In this document: positions 26,718 to 36,571 of the stretch, piece after piece
Layout: each line of letters opens with the position of its first letter
Numbering within the stretch: the stretch's first letter is position 1
Assembly (NCBI GenBank): GCA_002709505.1
Contig: PARB01000086.1
Span: 37,427 to 101,426 of the forward strand
Origin: Paracoccaceae bacterium
Lineage (GTDB): Bacteria > Pseudomonadota > Alphaproteobacteria > Rhizobiales > Stappiaceae
Length of the DNA: 64,000 nucleotides
Direction of reading: 5' to 3'
Program-made: the position numbers and the translations under genes
The notes under the pieces: generated by a model
The model's input: only the letters and a program-made list of their open reading frames with translations
Databases searched by the model: none
Told to the model about the DNA's origin: nothing

Positions 26718-27743
26718 ATGGCCGACGCCCTGTCCATGGATGGCGGCGGCGCGGACCAGGGTGGCGGCGGTGCCGCCGCCAGCTTTTCCGCGCTGCGGGG
26801 CCTTGCCGGGGCCGCCGCCGACGATGTCGCGATGCTGGCAGCGGCGGTGGCGCGGTGCGGGCCTTCCGCGTCGTGTTCGGCACCGAGCCGGCTTACGCCG
26901 GTCGGCGCGCCGCTGGAGGCGGCGGTCGTGTGGCCGGCGCCGGGGCTGCGGGTCAGCCTCGATCCCTGTCCGGATGCCTCGCCGGACGTGCGTGTGCGGT
27001 CCTGTCGCACCGATATCGCGCAGCCCTTCACGGCGGAGCAGACCGATGTGATGGCGCGCGTCGCGCTGTGGCGCAAGGATCATCCCGGCCGCTACGGCGC
27101 CTGGCTTGGCCTGCGCGTCGCCGACGGGGACTTGCGCAAGAAACTCTATCTCGACGTGCCGCAGGGCTGTTGCTGGGAGACGTTCGAGGCGCAAACCGTC
27201 GGGGCGCCGGCGGTGCTGCCGCATCGCCAGATCCGGCTGACGATGATCGGCCTCGACCCGGTGTCGGGCGGGGTGGAGCTCTACTATCGCTGCGGGCGAT
27301 TGTTCCCGCCCGAGATCGACACGCTGCTGCGCCGCTTCGCGCTCGCGGAGCGCGGGGCGGAGGTGGTGGATTTCATCGCGGCGCTGACGCAGCGCACGGT
27401 CCGCTTCGAGTTGCCCTCCTTCGACATGGGTTTCAGCTGCGCCTTCGATGCGCAAGGCCGGGCGCGGGTCTTCACCTGGTATTCCAACGCCCGGGCGCTG
27501 CTCGGTCCCCCGGAGCGGGCGCGGGCCGCCCTGTTGCGCGTTGGGTCCGAAGCCGGCTGGCCGATGGCGGATTACGAGGCGCTGAGCCGGCCGGACGCGC
27601 AGGGCCGCGTGCCCGAACACGGCCTTGTCGGCGTGATGCTGGCCGACGGGCACCCCATGCAGGCAACCGCGACGGTCGCGCTGGCGCCGCCCGATGCGGC
27701 GGTGCCGCGCGCCGCCATCGCGAGCGAGGCCTGCCATGCGTGA
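26718..27743 (+). CDS. Unknown 341-residue protein, second gene of operon
   Basis: I do not recognise a family with confidence. The first 60 residues are Gly/Ala-rich and probably flexible. The rest alternates beta-strands such as RKKLYLDVP, IRLTMIGLD, GGVELYYRCG and MGFSCAFDAQG with helices, ending in HGLVGVMLADG. The repeated strand pairs and the K-x-Y pattern recall ABBA-type aromatic prenyltransferases, but the match is only impressionistic. It overlaps the next gene by 8 bases (start within its stop region), so the two are probably translationally coupled. Confidence 0.8.
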   Translation: MADALSMDGGGADQGGGGAAASFSALRGLAGAAADDVAMLAAAVARCGPSASCSAPSRLTPVGAPLEAAVVWPAPGLRVSLDPCPDASPDVRVRSCRTDIAQPFTAEQTDVMARVALWRKDHPGRYGAWLGLRVADGDLRKKLYLDVPQGCCWETFEAQTVGAPAVLPHRQIRLTMIGLDPVSGGVELYYRCGRLFPPEIDTLLRRFALAERGAEVVDFIAALTQRTVRFELPSFDMGFSCAFDAQGRARVFTWYSNARALLGPPERARAALLRVGSEAGWPMADYEALSRPDAQGRVPEHGLVGVMLADGHPMQATATVALAPPDAAVPRAAIASEACHA

Positions 27744-28689
27744 CCGGGATGTCGATGGCCTTCTTGCCCTGCAATGCGCATCCGGCGCCTTTCCCTCCAC
27801 GGTCGAGGGGCCGGAGGGTCATGTCGCAGACGAGACCTGTTTCGTCACCGCGCAGGTCGCGCTGATCCTGGCCTCGCTTGCCCGCCAAGGCGCGAGGGCG
27901 TGCGAAACGCAGCCCGTCGCCTTGCGCCGGGCGCTGGCGCGGGCGCTCAACTTTGTCGAGACCTGCGCGGTGCCGGAGGTGCCCGGCGCGTTTTCCTTCT
28001 ACCCGCCCGACGGGACCGCCCGGCTCGCCATTCGCCTGCCGGCGGATGCCGATGACACGGCGCTTGCCTGGATGGCGCTGATGGCCGGCGGTCGCCGGTC
28101 GCCGCAGGAGGCCGCAACGGTCCTTGCCCGGCTTTTCGCCGGCCATGGCGTTCGTGCCCCGCGTCGCGGCGATCCGCCCTTCGTGCGCGCGCCGATGGTC
28201 CGGACGTGGCTTGAGGCGGAGGCTCCGGCAAATCCGGTCGACCTGATCGTCAATCTCAATGTGCTGGCGAGCCTTGCCGCCGCCGGTGTCACCCCGGATG
28301 CGCATGACGGGTTCGCGGCGCGGCTTTCTGCGCGTCTTGCCGCCGCCTTGCCGCAGGATCCGCCGTCCCTGTCGCAGCTGCGCTTGCTGGCGCCCTTCTA
28401 TGCGCATCCCCGCGAACTGGTCGAGGCGCTGGCACGGGCGGTCGATGCCGGCGTTTCCCTGCTTACCCCCGCGCTGGAGCGGATCGCACCGCATGCGGCG
28501 ACTGCCCTGCATGAGGACGACCAGCCGCTCTACTGCAATGCGCACGGGCGTCCGCTGTGGCGCTCGCCGGCCCTTCAGGCGGCGCGCCGGTGCCGGGACG
28601 GGCTGCCGCAGGATGTCCAGACGCCGTTTATTTCATCTTCGATTTCAGGAGGTTCCCATGACATTCATGCCCAGATCCGCATTCGCTGA
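27736..28689 (+). CDS. Alpha/alpha-toroid-like protein with DxDD motif, third gene of operon
   Basis: The 317-residue protein is helical and carries squalene-cyclase/prenyltransferase-type signatures: GLLALQCASGAFPST (QW-like), ALNFVET, GAFSFYPPDG and, near residue 102, PADADDTALAWMAL. DADD fits the DxDD catalytic acid motif of class II terpene cyclases. A later NPVDLIVNLNVLASLAAAG also fits toroid repeats. It is only about half the size of a full class II cyclase, so the motif may be a structural Asp cluster instead. The start at 27736 overlaps the preceding stop; the end overlaps the next gene by 32 bases. Confidence 0.8.
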   Translation: MRDRDVDGLLALQCASGAFPSTVEGPEGHVADETCFVTAQVALILASLARQGARACETQPVALRRALARALNFVETCAVPEVPGAFSFYPPDGTARLAIRLPADADDTALAWMALMAGGRRSPQEAATVLARLFAGHGVRAPRRGDPPFVRAPMVRTWLEAEAPANPVDLIVNLNVLASLAAAGVTPDAHDGFAARLSARLAAALPQDPPSLSQLRLLAPFYAHPRELVEALARAVDAGVSLLTPALERIAPHAATALHEDDQPLYCNAHGRPLWRSPALQAARRCRDGLPQDVQTPFISSSISGGSHDIHAQIRIR

Positions 28690-31600
28690 ACTGTCCGCGG
28701 GAGAATTCCCGGCGGCGCGCGCAAGCACGAAGTACATGGAGACGTTCCAGCTGTCGAAGCCCGCCCTCGGCGGCACCGACATCCGCACCTATCCGAATGT
28801 CTCGGGAAACCTCGACCTCTACACGATCGGGACCAACGACGAGATCTACCGCCTGCGCCGCGGGGAAAACGCGGAGGCGCCCTATCACGATACCAACCTG
28901 AAGATCACCGGACGACAGCTCTTTCTCTATTCCTCGATTTCCGAAAGCAGTGATACGCCCAATATCCTGTCGCTCGGCGGCAACGGCCAGCTGCGGTTCG
29001 CCTCCTACAAGTCGACGACGGAAACCTATTTCCAGCAGGAAACCAGGCCCGAGGATGCGACCGAGACCATTCGCCAGTTCCGGGCGGTGCGCGGGGCGAC
29101 GAACGGCAACATCTACGTCAACGTGATGCTCGACGTTCCCGGCGAGAGCTTCGGTCTGCTGGCCAACAACTTCTTCACCCCCGGCGAGAACAAATGGAAC
29201 GGCCCCGTCTGGGCGCCGCTGATGGGTCCCGGCGGGACTCAGGCCGAGGTTCTCTCGATCGCCATGGTGGAAAACAGCGTCGTGCAGTCGTCCATTCTGG
29301 CGATCAGCAAGGACTACGAGGTTCTTTACTGCGAGCAGGCGAACCGCGCGACGCCGCTCAGGGTGCTTGGCACCAAGAAGGCCACGGCGCTCTATGTGGT
29401 TGTCGACCAGGAGCAGCGGCTCAACATTTTCGCGGTGGAAAAGGACACCGGCAAGCTGCTGCTGAAGAAGCAGAAGAAGTACCAGTCCGGCTCCCTCAAG
29501 CAGTTCGACGACTGGATCTACGTCGATGCGTCGCAGGACGTGAGGCTGACGCAGATCTATGCCTCGATCTGTTTCGACGGGCTGCTGCAGGTCTTCGGCA
29601 TCGGCGACGACGGGCGGCTGTGGCGCGCCGGCCAGGTGCCGGGGAGCGGACGCTCCGCAGAGCCCGCCTGGAACACGCTGTTTCCGCTTGGCAACGAGAT
29701 CCCCAGCGATGCGGCATCCAAGGCCTCGATCTTCACGGTCGGCCGCGATCTCGCCGGCTATGCCGAGGCCTATACGGTGTCGGCCGGCGGCGAGCTCACG
29801 CGCTTCTGGCAATCGCCGACCTCGCAGCAGTGGTTCGACGAGCATGTCACGCTCTATCGCGGCGACAACGAGATGGTGCCGGTGGAGACCCACGCGCTGG
29901 AACTCGTCGTGCTCGACAATGAAGGCATGCCGATGCCCTTCGCCAAGGTGTCGATCCAGGCGAGTTTCCTGGTGACGCTTTTCGTCGACGGGCGCTCCTA
30001 CCGATGCAGCCAGCTCAACAGGGTGGGGGTCGAGACGGGCCCGAACGGCAAGGTGGTGATCTATCAACGCGCCAATGCGCTCGCTGGGGCCACGCTCTAC
30101 ATCGAAACGCCCTCGACGCTTGCCGGATCACCGCTTGCGGTGGAGCCGAACCTGCAATTGCAGGAGAAGCTGGAAACGCTGTCGGTCGACGACATCAAGA
30201 ACGCCAAGGACGCCTCGGGCGCCTATCTGCTGCCGGCCCAGTACCGCAGCAACGACGAATATGCCCAAAGCCTGCAACAGATCACCCAGGCCTCGATGCA
30301 GATCGCCGGCCAGCAGGAGGTCAAGGCGAAGAAGGTCGCCTATCACGCGGTCCGGCGCGGGCGCACGGCGCGCAGCTTCAGTCCGAAGCTCGATCTCGCC
30401 GCGATGAACGGCACCACCTGGGCGATCGATTTCTCCTCCGGGTTTCCGCAGTATCAGGCGATGACGCTCGACGAGGTCGCCGACTGGAAGGTGTCGAAGC
30501 TTGAGACCATGCGCGCCGCCAGCGCCGACGGCGCGGAGGTCGCCGGCTTTCTCGGCATCGACTGGGGCGATGTGTGGAATGGCATCAAGAACGCGGCCAA
30601 ATTCGTCGTCGACGGTCTGGTCAAGATCGTGGTGGAGATCGTCGACGGCATCGGGCGGGTGCTGTTCGATATCGCCGGCAAGGTGTTCGAGGCGATCATC
30701 GAGTTCGCGCAGCAGGCCTTCGACTTCGTGCAAGGCGTGTGGAACTGGCTGAAGGTGAAGCTGAAGCAGCTGTTCGAGTGGCTGGCCTTCCTGTTCAACA
30801 TCGGCGATTTCGTGCGCACGGCGGAGGCGGTCGAGCACAACACCCGCGTGATGCTCGATTTTACCGTCGAGGGCGTCGAGCACGTCAAGCAGATGATCCT
30901 CGGCGGCATCGACACGATGAAGGACAGCCTCAAGGCAACGGTCGACAGTTTCGTCCAGGAGCTCAACAAGGCGGACAATCCAACCTACGACCAGTTCTCC
31001 AAGCAGGAGGAGATGACCGACGACCAGGCCTATCAGCTGGAGCACAACCTGTTTTCCAACGCCTATGAGGAAAATGGCGGCAACGCGAGCGAGAAGGGCG
31101 AAACCTCCGTCTCGCTGATGACCCAGACCGCGCTTTCCAGCCCGCTGGAGGACCTGGTGACGATGCTGGAGGAGCTGGCCGACAACTTCCAGTTCGGCGA
31201 CGGCAAGGAGGCCTTCAACGAGGCGATCGAGTATTTCACGGCCATCGGCGACAATCCGAACGAGGTGCTCAATCTCCTGATGAGCGGCATCGTCAAGGTG
31301 ATGGAAAGTGTCGCGCTCTTCGCGCTCGATGCGGCCAAGGGCGTCATCGCGGTGCTGATGGACCTGATCAAGGACGTGGTGGAGGCCTTCCGCGACGTGC
31401 TGTTCGCGGAATGGGAGATCCCGGTCGTCTCCCAGCTCTACAAGTTCTTCACCGGCAAGACGCTGTCGATCCGCGTCAGCCAGATCGCCTCCTATCTGAT
31501 CGCCATTCCCACGACGCTGATCTACAAGCTGGCGACCAACAAGGCCCCCTTTCCCGATCAGGCAGCGCTTGACGCCTACACGAACTACATCACCGTCGAC

Positions 31601-32353
31601 TGGCTGAAATCGAAGTTCGGCATCCAGACACAAAAAGCGGTTGCCTTCGATGCGAGCCTGGAAAAGGTCGTCGCCCAGATCGCGCTCGGCGTCTATGCCG
31701 GTGCCATGGGCGTGCGGATCTTCACCGATAATCTGACGGGATTCCTGAGCGCCACGGCCGCCGTGAGCGCCGACCAACCCTCCAAACTGCCGACGAACAT
31801 CAAGAATTACGTCGGCACCTGGAAGCCGAAGGGCAAGTCGCTCGCCGGCCTTGCCGCCGTGCTCCTGCGCTACACCACCACTTTCGCCACCATGCCCTGG
31901 CTGATCCGGCCCGGGTCGCCTGCACCGAACTGTCCGGCGGGAGATCCCGGTTTCGGCGGAACGATCTGGATCACCCAGCTCATCTGCGGTCCGACGCGCG
32001 GGCTGTTCGTGCTGGCGCTCGTTCCGGGCGGTCGACCGCGCGTCTATACGGGCGAGATCACCATCTGTCTGTGGGGCGTCGCCAACATGATCATGGTGGC
32101 GTGGAACTACAACGACACGAAGAACAAGGACACGCTCGCCAAGCTCGGGCTGTCCCGGGCCCTGACGAACATCATACCCGGTCAGATCGGCCGGATCCTG
32201 TTCATCCCGGACGTGCAGGACAAGACCTATTTCATTCCCGCGCTGATTGGCGGGGTGCTGCAGGTCGTCGGCTATCTGGGGTCGGCCGGGGTGGCCATCG
32301 CCGAACTGGTCGAGGTCGGCCAGATGGACGAGAGCCGGTTCATCGAGGGATGA
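28658..32353 (+). CDS. Unknown 1231-residue modular protein, fourth gene of operon
   Basis: I do not recognise the family. The ATG at 28658 has a perfect AGGAGG five bases upstream, so longer in-frame starts are rejected. Residues 1-400 contain repeated strand motifs (NLDLYTIGTNDEIYRLRRG, ILSLGGNGQLRFASY, LLQVFGIGDDGRLWRAG, YTVSAGGELTRFW) like a beta-propeller or tachylectin fold. About 412-490 look like an Ig/CNA-type beta domain. About 638-718 is a long amphipathic helical stretch (KFVVDGLVKIVVEIVDGIG). About 940-1220 has five or six hydrophobic segments. No signal peptide. A pore-forming, membrane-inserting or surface protein is possible but unproven. Confidence 0.85.
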   Translation: MTFMPRSAFAELSAGEFPAARASTKYMETFQLSKPALGGTDIRTYPNVSGNLDLYTIGTNDEIYRLRRGENAEAPYHDTNLKITGRQLFLYSSISESSDTPNILSLGGNGQLRFASYKSTTETYFQQETRPEDATETIRQFRAVRGATNGNIYVNVMLDVPGESFGLLANNFFTPGENKWNGPVWAPLMGPGGTQAEVLSIAMVENSVVQSSILAISKDYEVLYCEQANRATPLRVLGTKKATALYVVVDQEQRLNIFAVEKDTGKLLLKKQKKYQSGSLKQFDDWIYVDASQDVRLTQIYASICFDGLLQVFGIGDDGRLWRAGQVPGSGRSAEPAWNTLFPLGNEIPSDAASKASIFTVGRDLAGYAEAYTVSAGGELTRFWQSPTSQQWFDEHVTLYRGDNEMVPVETHALELVVLDNEGMPMPFAKVSIQASFLVTLFVDGRSYRCSQLNRVGVETGPNGKVVIYQRANALAGATLYIETPSTLAGSPLAVEPNLQLQEKLETLSVDDIKNAKDASGAYLLPAQYRSNDEYAQSLQQITQASMQIAGQQEVKAKKVAYHAVRRGRTARSFSPKLDLAAMNGTTWAIDFSSGFPQYQAMTLDEVADWKVSKLETMRAASADGAEVAGFLGIDWGDVWNGIKNAAKFVVDGLVKIVVEIVDGIGRVLFDIAGKVFEAIIEFAQQAFDFVQGVWNWLKVKLKQLFEWLAFLFNIGDFVRTAEAVEHNTRVMLDFTVEGVEHVKQMILGGIDTMKDSLKATVDSFVQELNKADNPTYDQFSKQEEMTDDQAYQLEHNLFSNAYEENGGNASEKGETSVSLMTQTALSSPLEDLVTMLEELADNFQFGDGKEAFNEAIEYFTAIGDNPNEVLNLLMSGIVKVMESVALFALDAAKGVIAVLMDLIKDVVEAFRDVLFAEWEIPVVSQLYKFFTGKTLSIRVSQIASYLIAIPTTLIYKLATNKAPFPDQAALDAYTNYITVDWLKSKFGIQTQKAVAFDASLEKVVAQIALGVYAGAMGVRIFTDNLTGFLSATAAVSADQPSKLPTNIKNYVGTWKPKGKSLAGLAAVLLRYTTTFATMPWLIRPGSPAPNCPAGDPGFGGTIWITQLICGPTRGLFVLALVPGGRPRVYTGEITICLWGVANMIMVAWNYNDTKNKDTLAKLGLSRALTNIIPGQIGRILFIPDVQDKTYFIPALIGGVLQVVGYLGSAGVAIAELVEVGQMDESRFIEG

Positions 32354-32361
32354 TGCGTGAC

Positions 32362-32390
32362 GGCGGCCGGGCGGATGTCGCCCGGCCGCC
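32362..32390. terminator. Strong bidirectional hairpin terminator
   Basis: GGCGGCCGGGCG (32362-32373) pairs perfectly with CGCCCGGCCGCC (32379-32390) around a 5-base loop. It lies in the 45-base gap between two convergent genes and probably ends transcription from both sides. Confidence 0.8.
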
Positions 32391-32398
32391 TGCTTCGG

Positions 32399-33319
32399 TC
32401 AGCCGAGGTGTTCCTTGAAGAAGGCGATGGTGCGCTCTTCGGCAAGCCTGGCCGCTTCCGCGTCGTAGCGCGGCGTCGTGTCGTTGTGGAAGCCGTGGTT
32501 CACATCCGGATAGATGTGGGCCGTGTAGGTCTTGCCGGCGGCCTTGAGCGCGGCCTCATAGTCGGGCCATCCCGCGTTGATGCGCTCGTCGAGCCCGGCG
32601 TAATGCAGCAAGAGCGGCGCCTCGATGGCGGCCACATCTTCCGACGCCGGCTGGCGGCCGTAGAAGGGCGCGCCGGCGGCCAGTTCCGGATAGGCGACCG
32701 CGATCGCATTGACCACGCCGCCGCCATAGCAGAAGCCGACGGCGCCGACCTTGCCGGTGCCGTCCTCGCGCGCCAGCAGATATTCAAAGCCCGCGAAGAA
32801 GTCGTTCATCAGCTTGGTGCCGTCGACCGTGCGCTGCAGCTCGCGGCCCTTGTCGTCGGAGCCGGGATAGCCGCCGACCGAGGTCAGTCCGTCGGGGGCC
32901 AGCGCCATGAAGCCGGCCTTGGCCATGCGCCGCGCGACGTCTTCGATATAGGGGTTGAGGCCGCGGTTTTCGTGGATCACGAGCACCGCCGGCAGCTTGT
33001 CCGTCACGCCGGCGGGGCGCACCAGATAGCCGTTCACCTCGCCATGGCCGTTCGGCGAGGGATAGGTGATGCGGCTCGTCTCGATGGAGCTGTCGTCGGG
33101 CGCGACCTGCTGGGCCAGCGCGTAGTTCGGCGACAGCTGGCTGAGCAGCGCCGTCGCGGTCAGGCCGACGACCGCGAATTTCGCGGCGCGGTCGAGAAAC
33201 GTGCGCCGGTCGATGATGCCATGGGCGTAGAAGTCGTAGAGTTCGAGCAACTCCTGGGGAAAGTCCCGGGCGGTCCTGCGCTGTTGCGCGCCGCCGGAAA
33301 GCGTGCCGAGATCGTCCAT
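32399..33319 (-). CDS. Dienelactone hydrolase family protein
   Basis: This 306-residue alpha/beta hydrolase has the Cys nucleophile box GFCYGGG and the catalytic NHGFH near the C-terminus, with an Asp in YAGLDERI. An N-terminal region of about 70 residues includes [22 protein letters not shown], a hydrophobic segment resembling a twin-arginine signal but placed about 35 residues from the start, as seen in YghX-type members. Substrate unknown; it could be a periplasmic or membrane-anchored ester hydrolase. The ATG at 33319 has AGAAGGCAGGA upstream; a GTG at 33349 is less likely. Confidence 0.88.
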   Translation of the reverse strand: MDDLGTLSGGAQQRRTARDFPQELLELYDFYAHGIIDRRTFLDRAAKFAVVGLTATALLSQLSPNYALAQQVAPDDSSIETSRITYPSPNGHGEVNGYLVRPAGVTDKLPAVLVIHENRGLNPYIEDVARRMAKAGFMALAPDGLTSVGGYPGSDDKGRELQRTVDGTKLMNDFFAGFEYLLAREDGTGKVGAVGFCYGGGVVNAIAVAYPELAAGAPFYGRQPASEDVAAIEAPLLLHYAGLDERINAGWPDYEAALKAAGKTYTAHIYPDVNHGFHNDTTPRYDAEAARLAEERTIAFFKEHLG

Positions 33320-33446
33320 CGTGTTCCTGCCTTCTTCTGGAAGTGGCACAGGCCGGCGGGTTCTGCGCCAGCCGGACCTGTCAGAAGGAACATGGGAAGC
33401 AAATCGGAAATGGCGAGATACCTTGCACTTTCGATCCGGGGCACAC

Positions 33447-35789
33447 TCAGGAAACCGAGTTTCGCTTTCCCGTCCTGGCAGCGGCTTTCGTCTCGCGGGG
33501 GGGCGTTTTCAGGATCTCGTGCATGCGCGCAACCAGCTGGCGCGTGCGCGGTTCCATCTCCTCCGGCGCGCCGACGATATATTCCACCGTTTCCAGGGCC
33601 CTTGCGCGCTCCTGCGGCGTCTTCAGCAGGCCGGGCAGGGCGAGCAGGCCGCGCTCCGGTTCGAAATGGGCGATCAGCGTCTGTTCGTGGATCAGCCGGG
33701 CGCGTGCGGCCGGGTCGATGGTATCGAAGGGCGCATGGGTCGACAGCACCTCGGTGGAGCGCTGCAGGCGGTCGTTGCGCACGGTGCCGCGGCTGTCGGC
33801 CATCAGCACCAGCATGCGCACCACCGCCTCGGCGTAGCCGCCGGTCTCCGTGTGGTCGAGCGCGGCCAGCACCTCGCGCAGGTTGCGCAGTTCCGTTTGC
33901 GGCTTGTGCGCGCGCTTCCTGGCGTGGTCGGCGCCGAACCAGGCCGCCATCGGGCTGGCGTAAAGCGACAGGAAGGTCATTTCGGTCGCCATCGCGCGCA
34001 AGTCGCGCACCAGGTTCCAGCCTTCTTCCACCGTGTCGGCCCACAGCCGTTCCAGCGTCAGGAAGGGATTGTGCGGGTCGGCGGGACGGCGGATGGCGCG
34101 CGTCTGGTCGGCCATGGAGCGCGATCCCGCCATCAGCGGATTGGCGGAGGCGAGCAGGCGTCGCTGCAGGCGCAAGGGGTGCAGGGCGCGCGTGACCTCG
34201 GCCGATTGCGCGGTGACGCCTGCCTGGACGAGCGGCCGCAGCGTCGTGTCATAGGCTTCGGCGATATTCTCCGACAGCCGCGCCACGGCGGCGAAGGCAA
34301 ACTCCTCGTTGCGGTCGTCGTTGCCGACGGCCTCGATGTCGGAAAACCGGCGCTTGTGGAAGGAGACGGTGAAGCGCTTCTCATGCCCCTTGCCGACGAT
34401 ATCCTCGATGGTCATTTCGTAGAGACCGGGAGGAAGCGCCTCGATGGTCTTCAGCGTCGAGGCCATCTGCGTGTGTTCGCGCCGGGCGACCGATGAGGAC
34501 ACGAAGATGCCGAGATGCCCGACCTGCTCGTGCACCATGTAGACGATGCGCTGGCCGCAGATCTCGATCTCGCGCTCGTCGGAATAGGTGTCGACGATCC
34601 AGTTCAGCGCCTGTTGCGGCGGCGTGATGTTGTCGCCATGGGAGGCGAAGACGATGACCGGCGCGCGGATCGCCTTGGGGTCGATCGGACGTCCGGTTTC
34701 CAGCCGTGCCTCGTTGCGCGACAGCTTGTTGCCGACGAAGAGGTTTTCCACGATCCAGCGGATTTCGGCTTCGTTCATCAGGTAGAAGCCGCCCCACCAC
34801 TTCTCGAACTCCAGGAAGCGGGTGTCGCCGTCGTCGATGGTGGCGAAGAGGTCGTAATACTTGCGGAACCAGGTGCGCCCGGGATTGAGCGTCTCGAAGT
34901 TCATCACCAGATCCGCGCCGTCGAAGACGCCGTTGCCGAGATCGGAGGCGACCAGCGCGGGCAGGACACCGCCCAGAATGCCGCCGCTGTAGCGCATCGG
35001 GTCCTGTCCGAGCCGGCCCGACCAATAGGCCATCGGCGCGCCGTTCAGCACGATCGGGCCGGTCAGATCCGGGTTGGTGGCGGCGAGAATGGCGGTGGCC
35101 CAGCCGCCCTGGCAGTTGCCGACGACGACGGGTCGCGGCGCCTCGGAATGGCGGCGATGCACCTCGCGCAGGAACTCCGCTTCCGCGTCGGTGACATCGG
35201 CGAGCGTCTGCCCGGGTTCGGGCATCGGGCGGAAGGCGACGAAATAGACCGGGTGCCCGTCCTTGAGCGCGACGCCGACCTGGCTGTCCGGCTTGAAGCC
35301 GCCGATCCCCGGTCCGTGGCCGGCGCGCGGGTCGATGATCACATAGGGGCGCTTCCAGTCGAAAACTTCGACGCCGGCCGGAGGCGTGATCTTCAGCAGC
35401 ATGTAGTTGCAGGGGCGGGGAAGGTCGGCCCCGTCGACAACCGTCTCATAGTCATAAATGAGAACCGGCGGGGCGCCGGCCGCCTCATGGGAGATGAAGA
35501 TGTCGCCGCGCTTGCGCAAGGTGTCGAGGGTGAGGAGCGCCCGCTGGCCGGCGTCTGTCGCATAATCCGCGCCCGCCTGCAGCAGGGCGTCGGGCGAGCC
35601 TAGCTGCGCCAGGCTGGCAAAGAGACCCTTCCAGGCCGCCTCGGCCGCCGCGCTGCTTTGCTCGGAGGTCTGCTGCAGGCGGCGCGCATGGCGCTTGAAG
35701 GCGGTCTGGCACAGCCGGTGCTGGCGCGCGGCCGCCTCGTTCCACTGCTCGGCATCCTGCAGGCGTTGCTCGAAAAGGCGGTCTTGCAT
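33447..35789 (-). CDS. DUF3141 / PHA-synthase-like hydrolase
   Basis: The 780-residue protein belongs to the DUF3141 family, related to poly(3-hydroxyalkanoate) synthases. The lipase-like box GNCQGGW has the nucleophile Cys226; [14 protein letters not shown] supplies the Asp and [10 protein letters not shown] the His. Family members are often next to enoyl-ACP reductase, as here (17 bases away). A role in acyl-thioester or polymer metabolism is inferred. The first 100 residues are helical and phasin-like. The 5' gene in the pair is the FabI-type reductase. Confidence 0.9.
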   Translation of the reverse strand: MQDRLFEQRLQDAEQWNEAAARQHRLCQTAFKRHARRLQQTSEQSSAAAEAAWKGLFASLAQLGSPDALLQAGADYATDAGQRALLTLDTLRKRGDIFISHEAAGAPPVLIYDYETVVDGADLPRPCNYMLLKITPPAGVEVFDWKRPYVIIDPRAGHGPGIGGFKPDSQVGVALKDGHPVYFVAFRPMPEPGQTLADVTDAEAEFLREVHRRHSEAPRPVVVGNCQGGWATAILAATNPDLTGPIVLNGAPMAYWSGRLGQDPMRYSGGILGGVLPALVASDLGNGVFDGADLVMNFETLNPGRTWFRKYYDLFATIDDGDTRFLEFEKWWGGFYLMNEAEIRWIVENLFVGNKLSRNEARLETGRPIDPKAIRAPVIVFASHGDNITPPQQALNWIVDTYSDEREIEICGQRIVYMVHEQVGHLGIFVSSSVARREHTQMASTLKTIEALPPGLYEMTIEDIVGKGHEKRFTVSFHKRRFSDIEAVGNDDRNEEFAFAAVARLSENIAEAYDTTLRPLVQAGVTAQSAEVTRALHPLRLQRRLLASANPLMAGSRSMADQTRAIRRPADPHNPFLTLERLWADTVEEGWNLVRDLRAMATEMTFLSLYASPMAAWFGADHARKRAHKPQTELRNLREVLAALDHTETGGYAEAVVRMLVLMADSRGTVRNDRLQRSTEVLSTHAPFDTIDPAARARLIHEQTLIAHFEPERGLLALPGLLKTPQERARALETVEYIVGAPEEMEPRTRQLVARMHEILKTPPRETKAAARTGKRNSVS

Positions 35790-35806
35790 GTCGAAACCTC
35801 GATGCG

Positions 35807-36571
35807 TCAGCCGACGATGTGATAACCGCCGTCGATGGGGTGGATGCCGCCGGTGACATTGGCCGCCTCGTTGGAGGCGAGGAACGCGGCATAGGCACCG
35901 ATGTCCTCGATGCTGGCCAGATGCCGGCTCGGGGTGCGGGCCGCATTGGCCGCCATCAGCGCGTCGAAATGGTCGATCCCGCTGGCCGCGCGGGTGGCGA
36001 GCGGTCCGGGCGACAGCGCGTGAACGGAGATGCGCTTCGGGCCGAGTTCAGCGGCGGCGTAGCGGGTCACCGATTCCAGCGCCGCCTTGACCGGGCCCAT
36101 GATGTTGTAATGGTCGACGACCTTTTCCGAGCCGTAGAACGACACCGTCATGCAGGTTCCGCCTTGCGGCATCAGCGGTTCGGCCCGGCGGATCATGCGC
36201 AGATAGGAATGCACGGAAATGTCCATCGCCGTGGCGAAGCCGTCGCGCGAACAGTCGATCACCCGGCCGTGCAGGTCGTCCTTCGGGCAATACGCGATGG
36301 AGTGAAGCAGGATGTCGAGTTTGCCCCAGCGGGTCTCGATGGCCTCGAACACCGCATCCATCTCGCTGTCTTCGGTGACGTCGAGCGGGGCGACGATCTC
36401 CGCGCCGAGCTTTTCGGCCAGCGGACGCACATGCGGCTCCGCCTTGGCATTCAGATAGGTGACGGCCAGATCCGCGCCCTGGCGACGAAACGCCTGCGCA
36501 CAGCCCCAGGCGATGGACTGATCGTTGGCGATGCCGACCACAAGCGCGCGCTTGCCTGCAAGGGAAAACAT
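35807..36571 (-). CDS. fabI: FabI-type enoyl-ACP reductase
   Basis: The 254-residue short-chain dehydrogenase carries FabI signatures: GKRALVVGIANDQSIAWGCA at the N-terminus (NADH binding), LLHSIAYCPKDDLHG, and the catalytic Tyr-x6-Lys as YNIMGPVK (Tyr155, Lys162) preceded by FYGSEKV. FabI reduces trans-2-enoyl-ACP in fatty acid synthesis. Pairing with a PHA-synthase-like gene suggests a specialised copy rather than the main housekeeping FabI. The start MFSLAGKRAL at 36571 is chosen; the upstream extension looks unlike the family. Confidence 0.88.
   Translation of the reverse strand: MFSLAGKRALVVGIANDQSIAWGCAQAFRRQGADLAVTYLNAKAEPHVRPLAEKLGAEIVAPLDVTEDSEMDAVFEAIETRWGKLDILLHSIAYCPKDDLHGRVIDCSRDGFATAMDISVHSYLRMIRRAEPLMPQGGTCMTVSFYGSEKVVDHYNIMGPVKAALESVTRYAAAELGPKRISVHALSPGPLATRAASGIDHFDALMAANAARTPSRHLASIEDIGAYAAFLASNEAANVTGGIHPIDGGYHIVG

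Noticed and set aside
28259..28657. N-terminal extension of the 1231-residue protein
   Set aside because: It overlaps the toroid gene for almost 400 bases, is Arg-rich, and the ATG at 28658 has a perfect AGGAGG.
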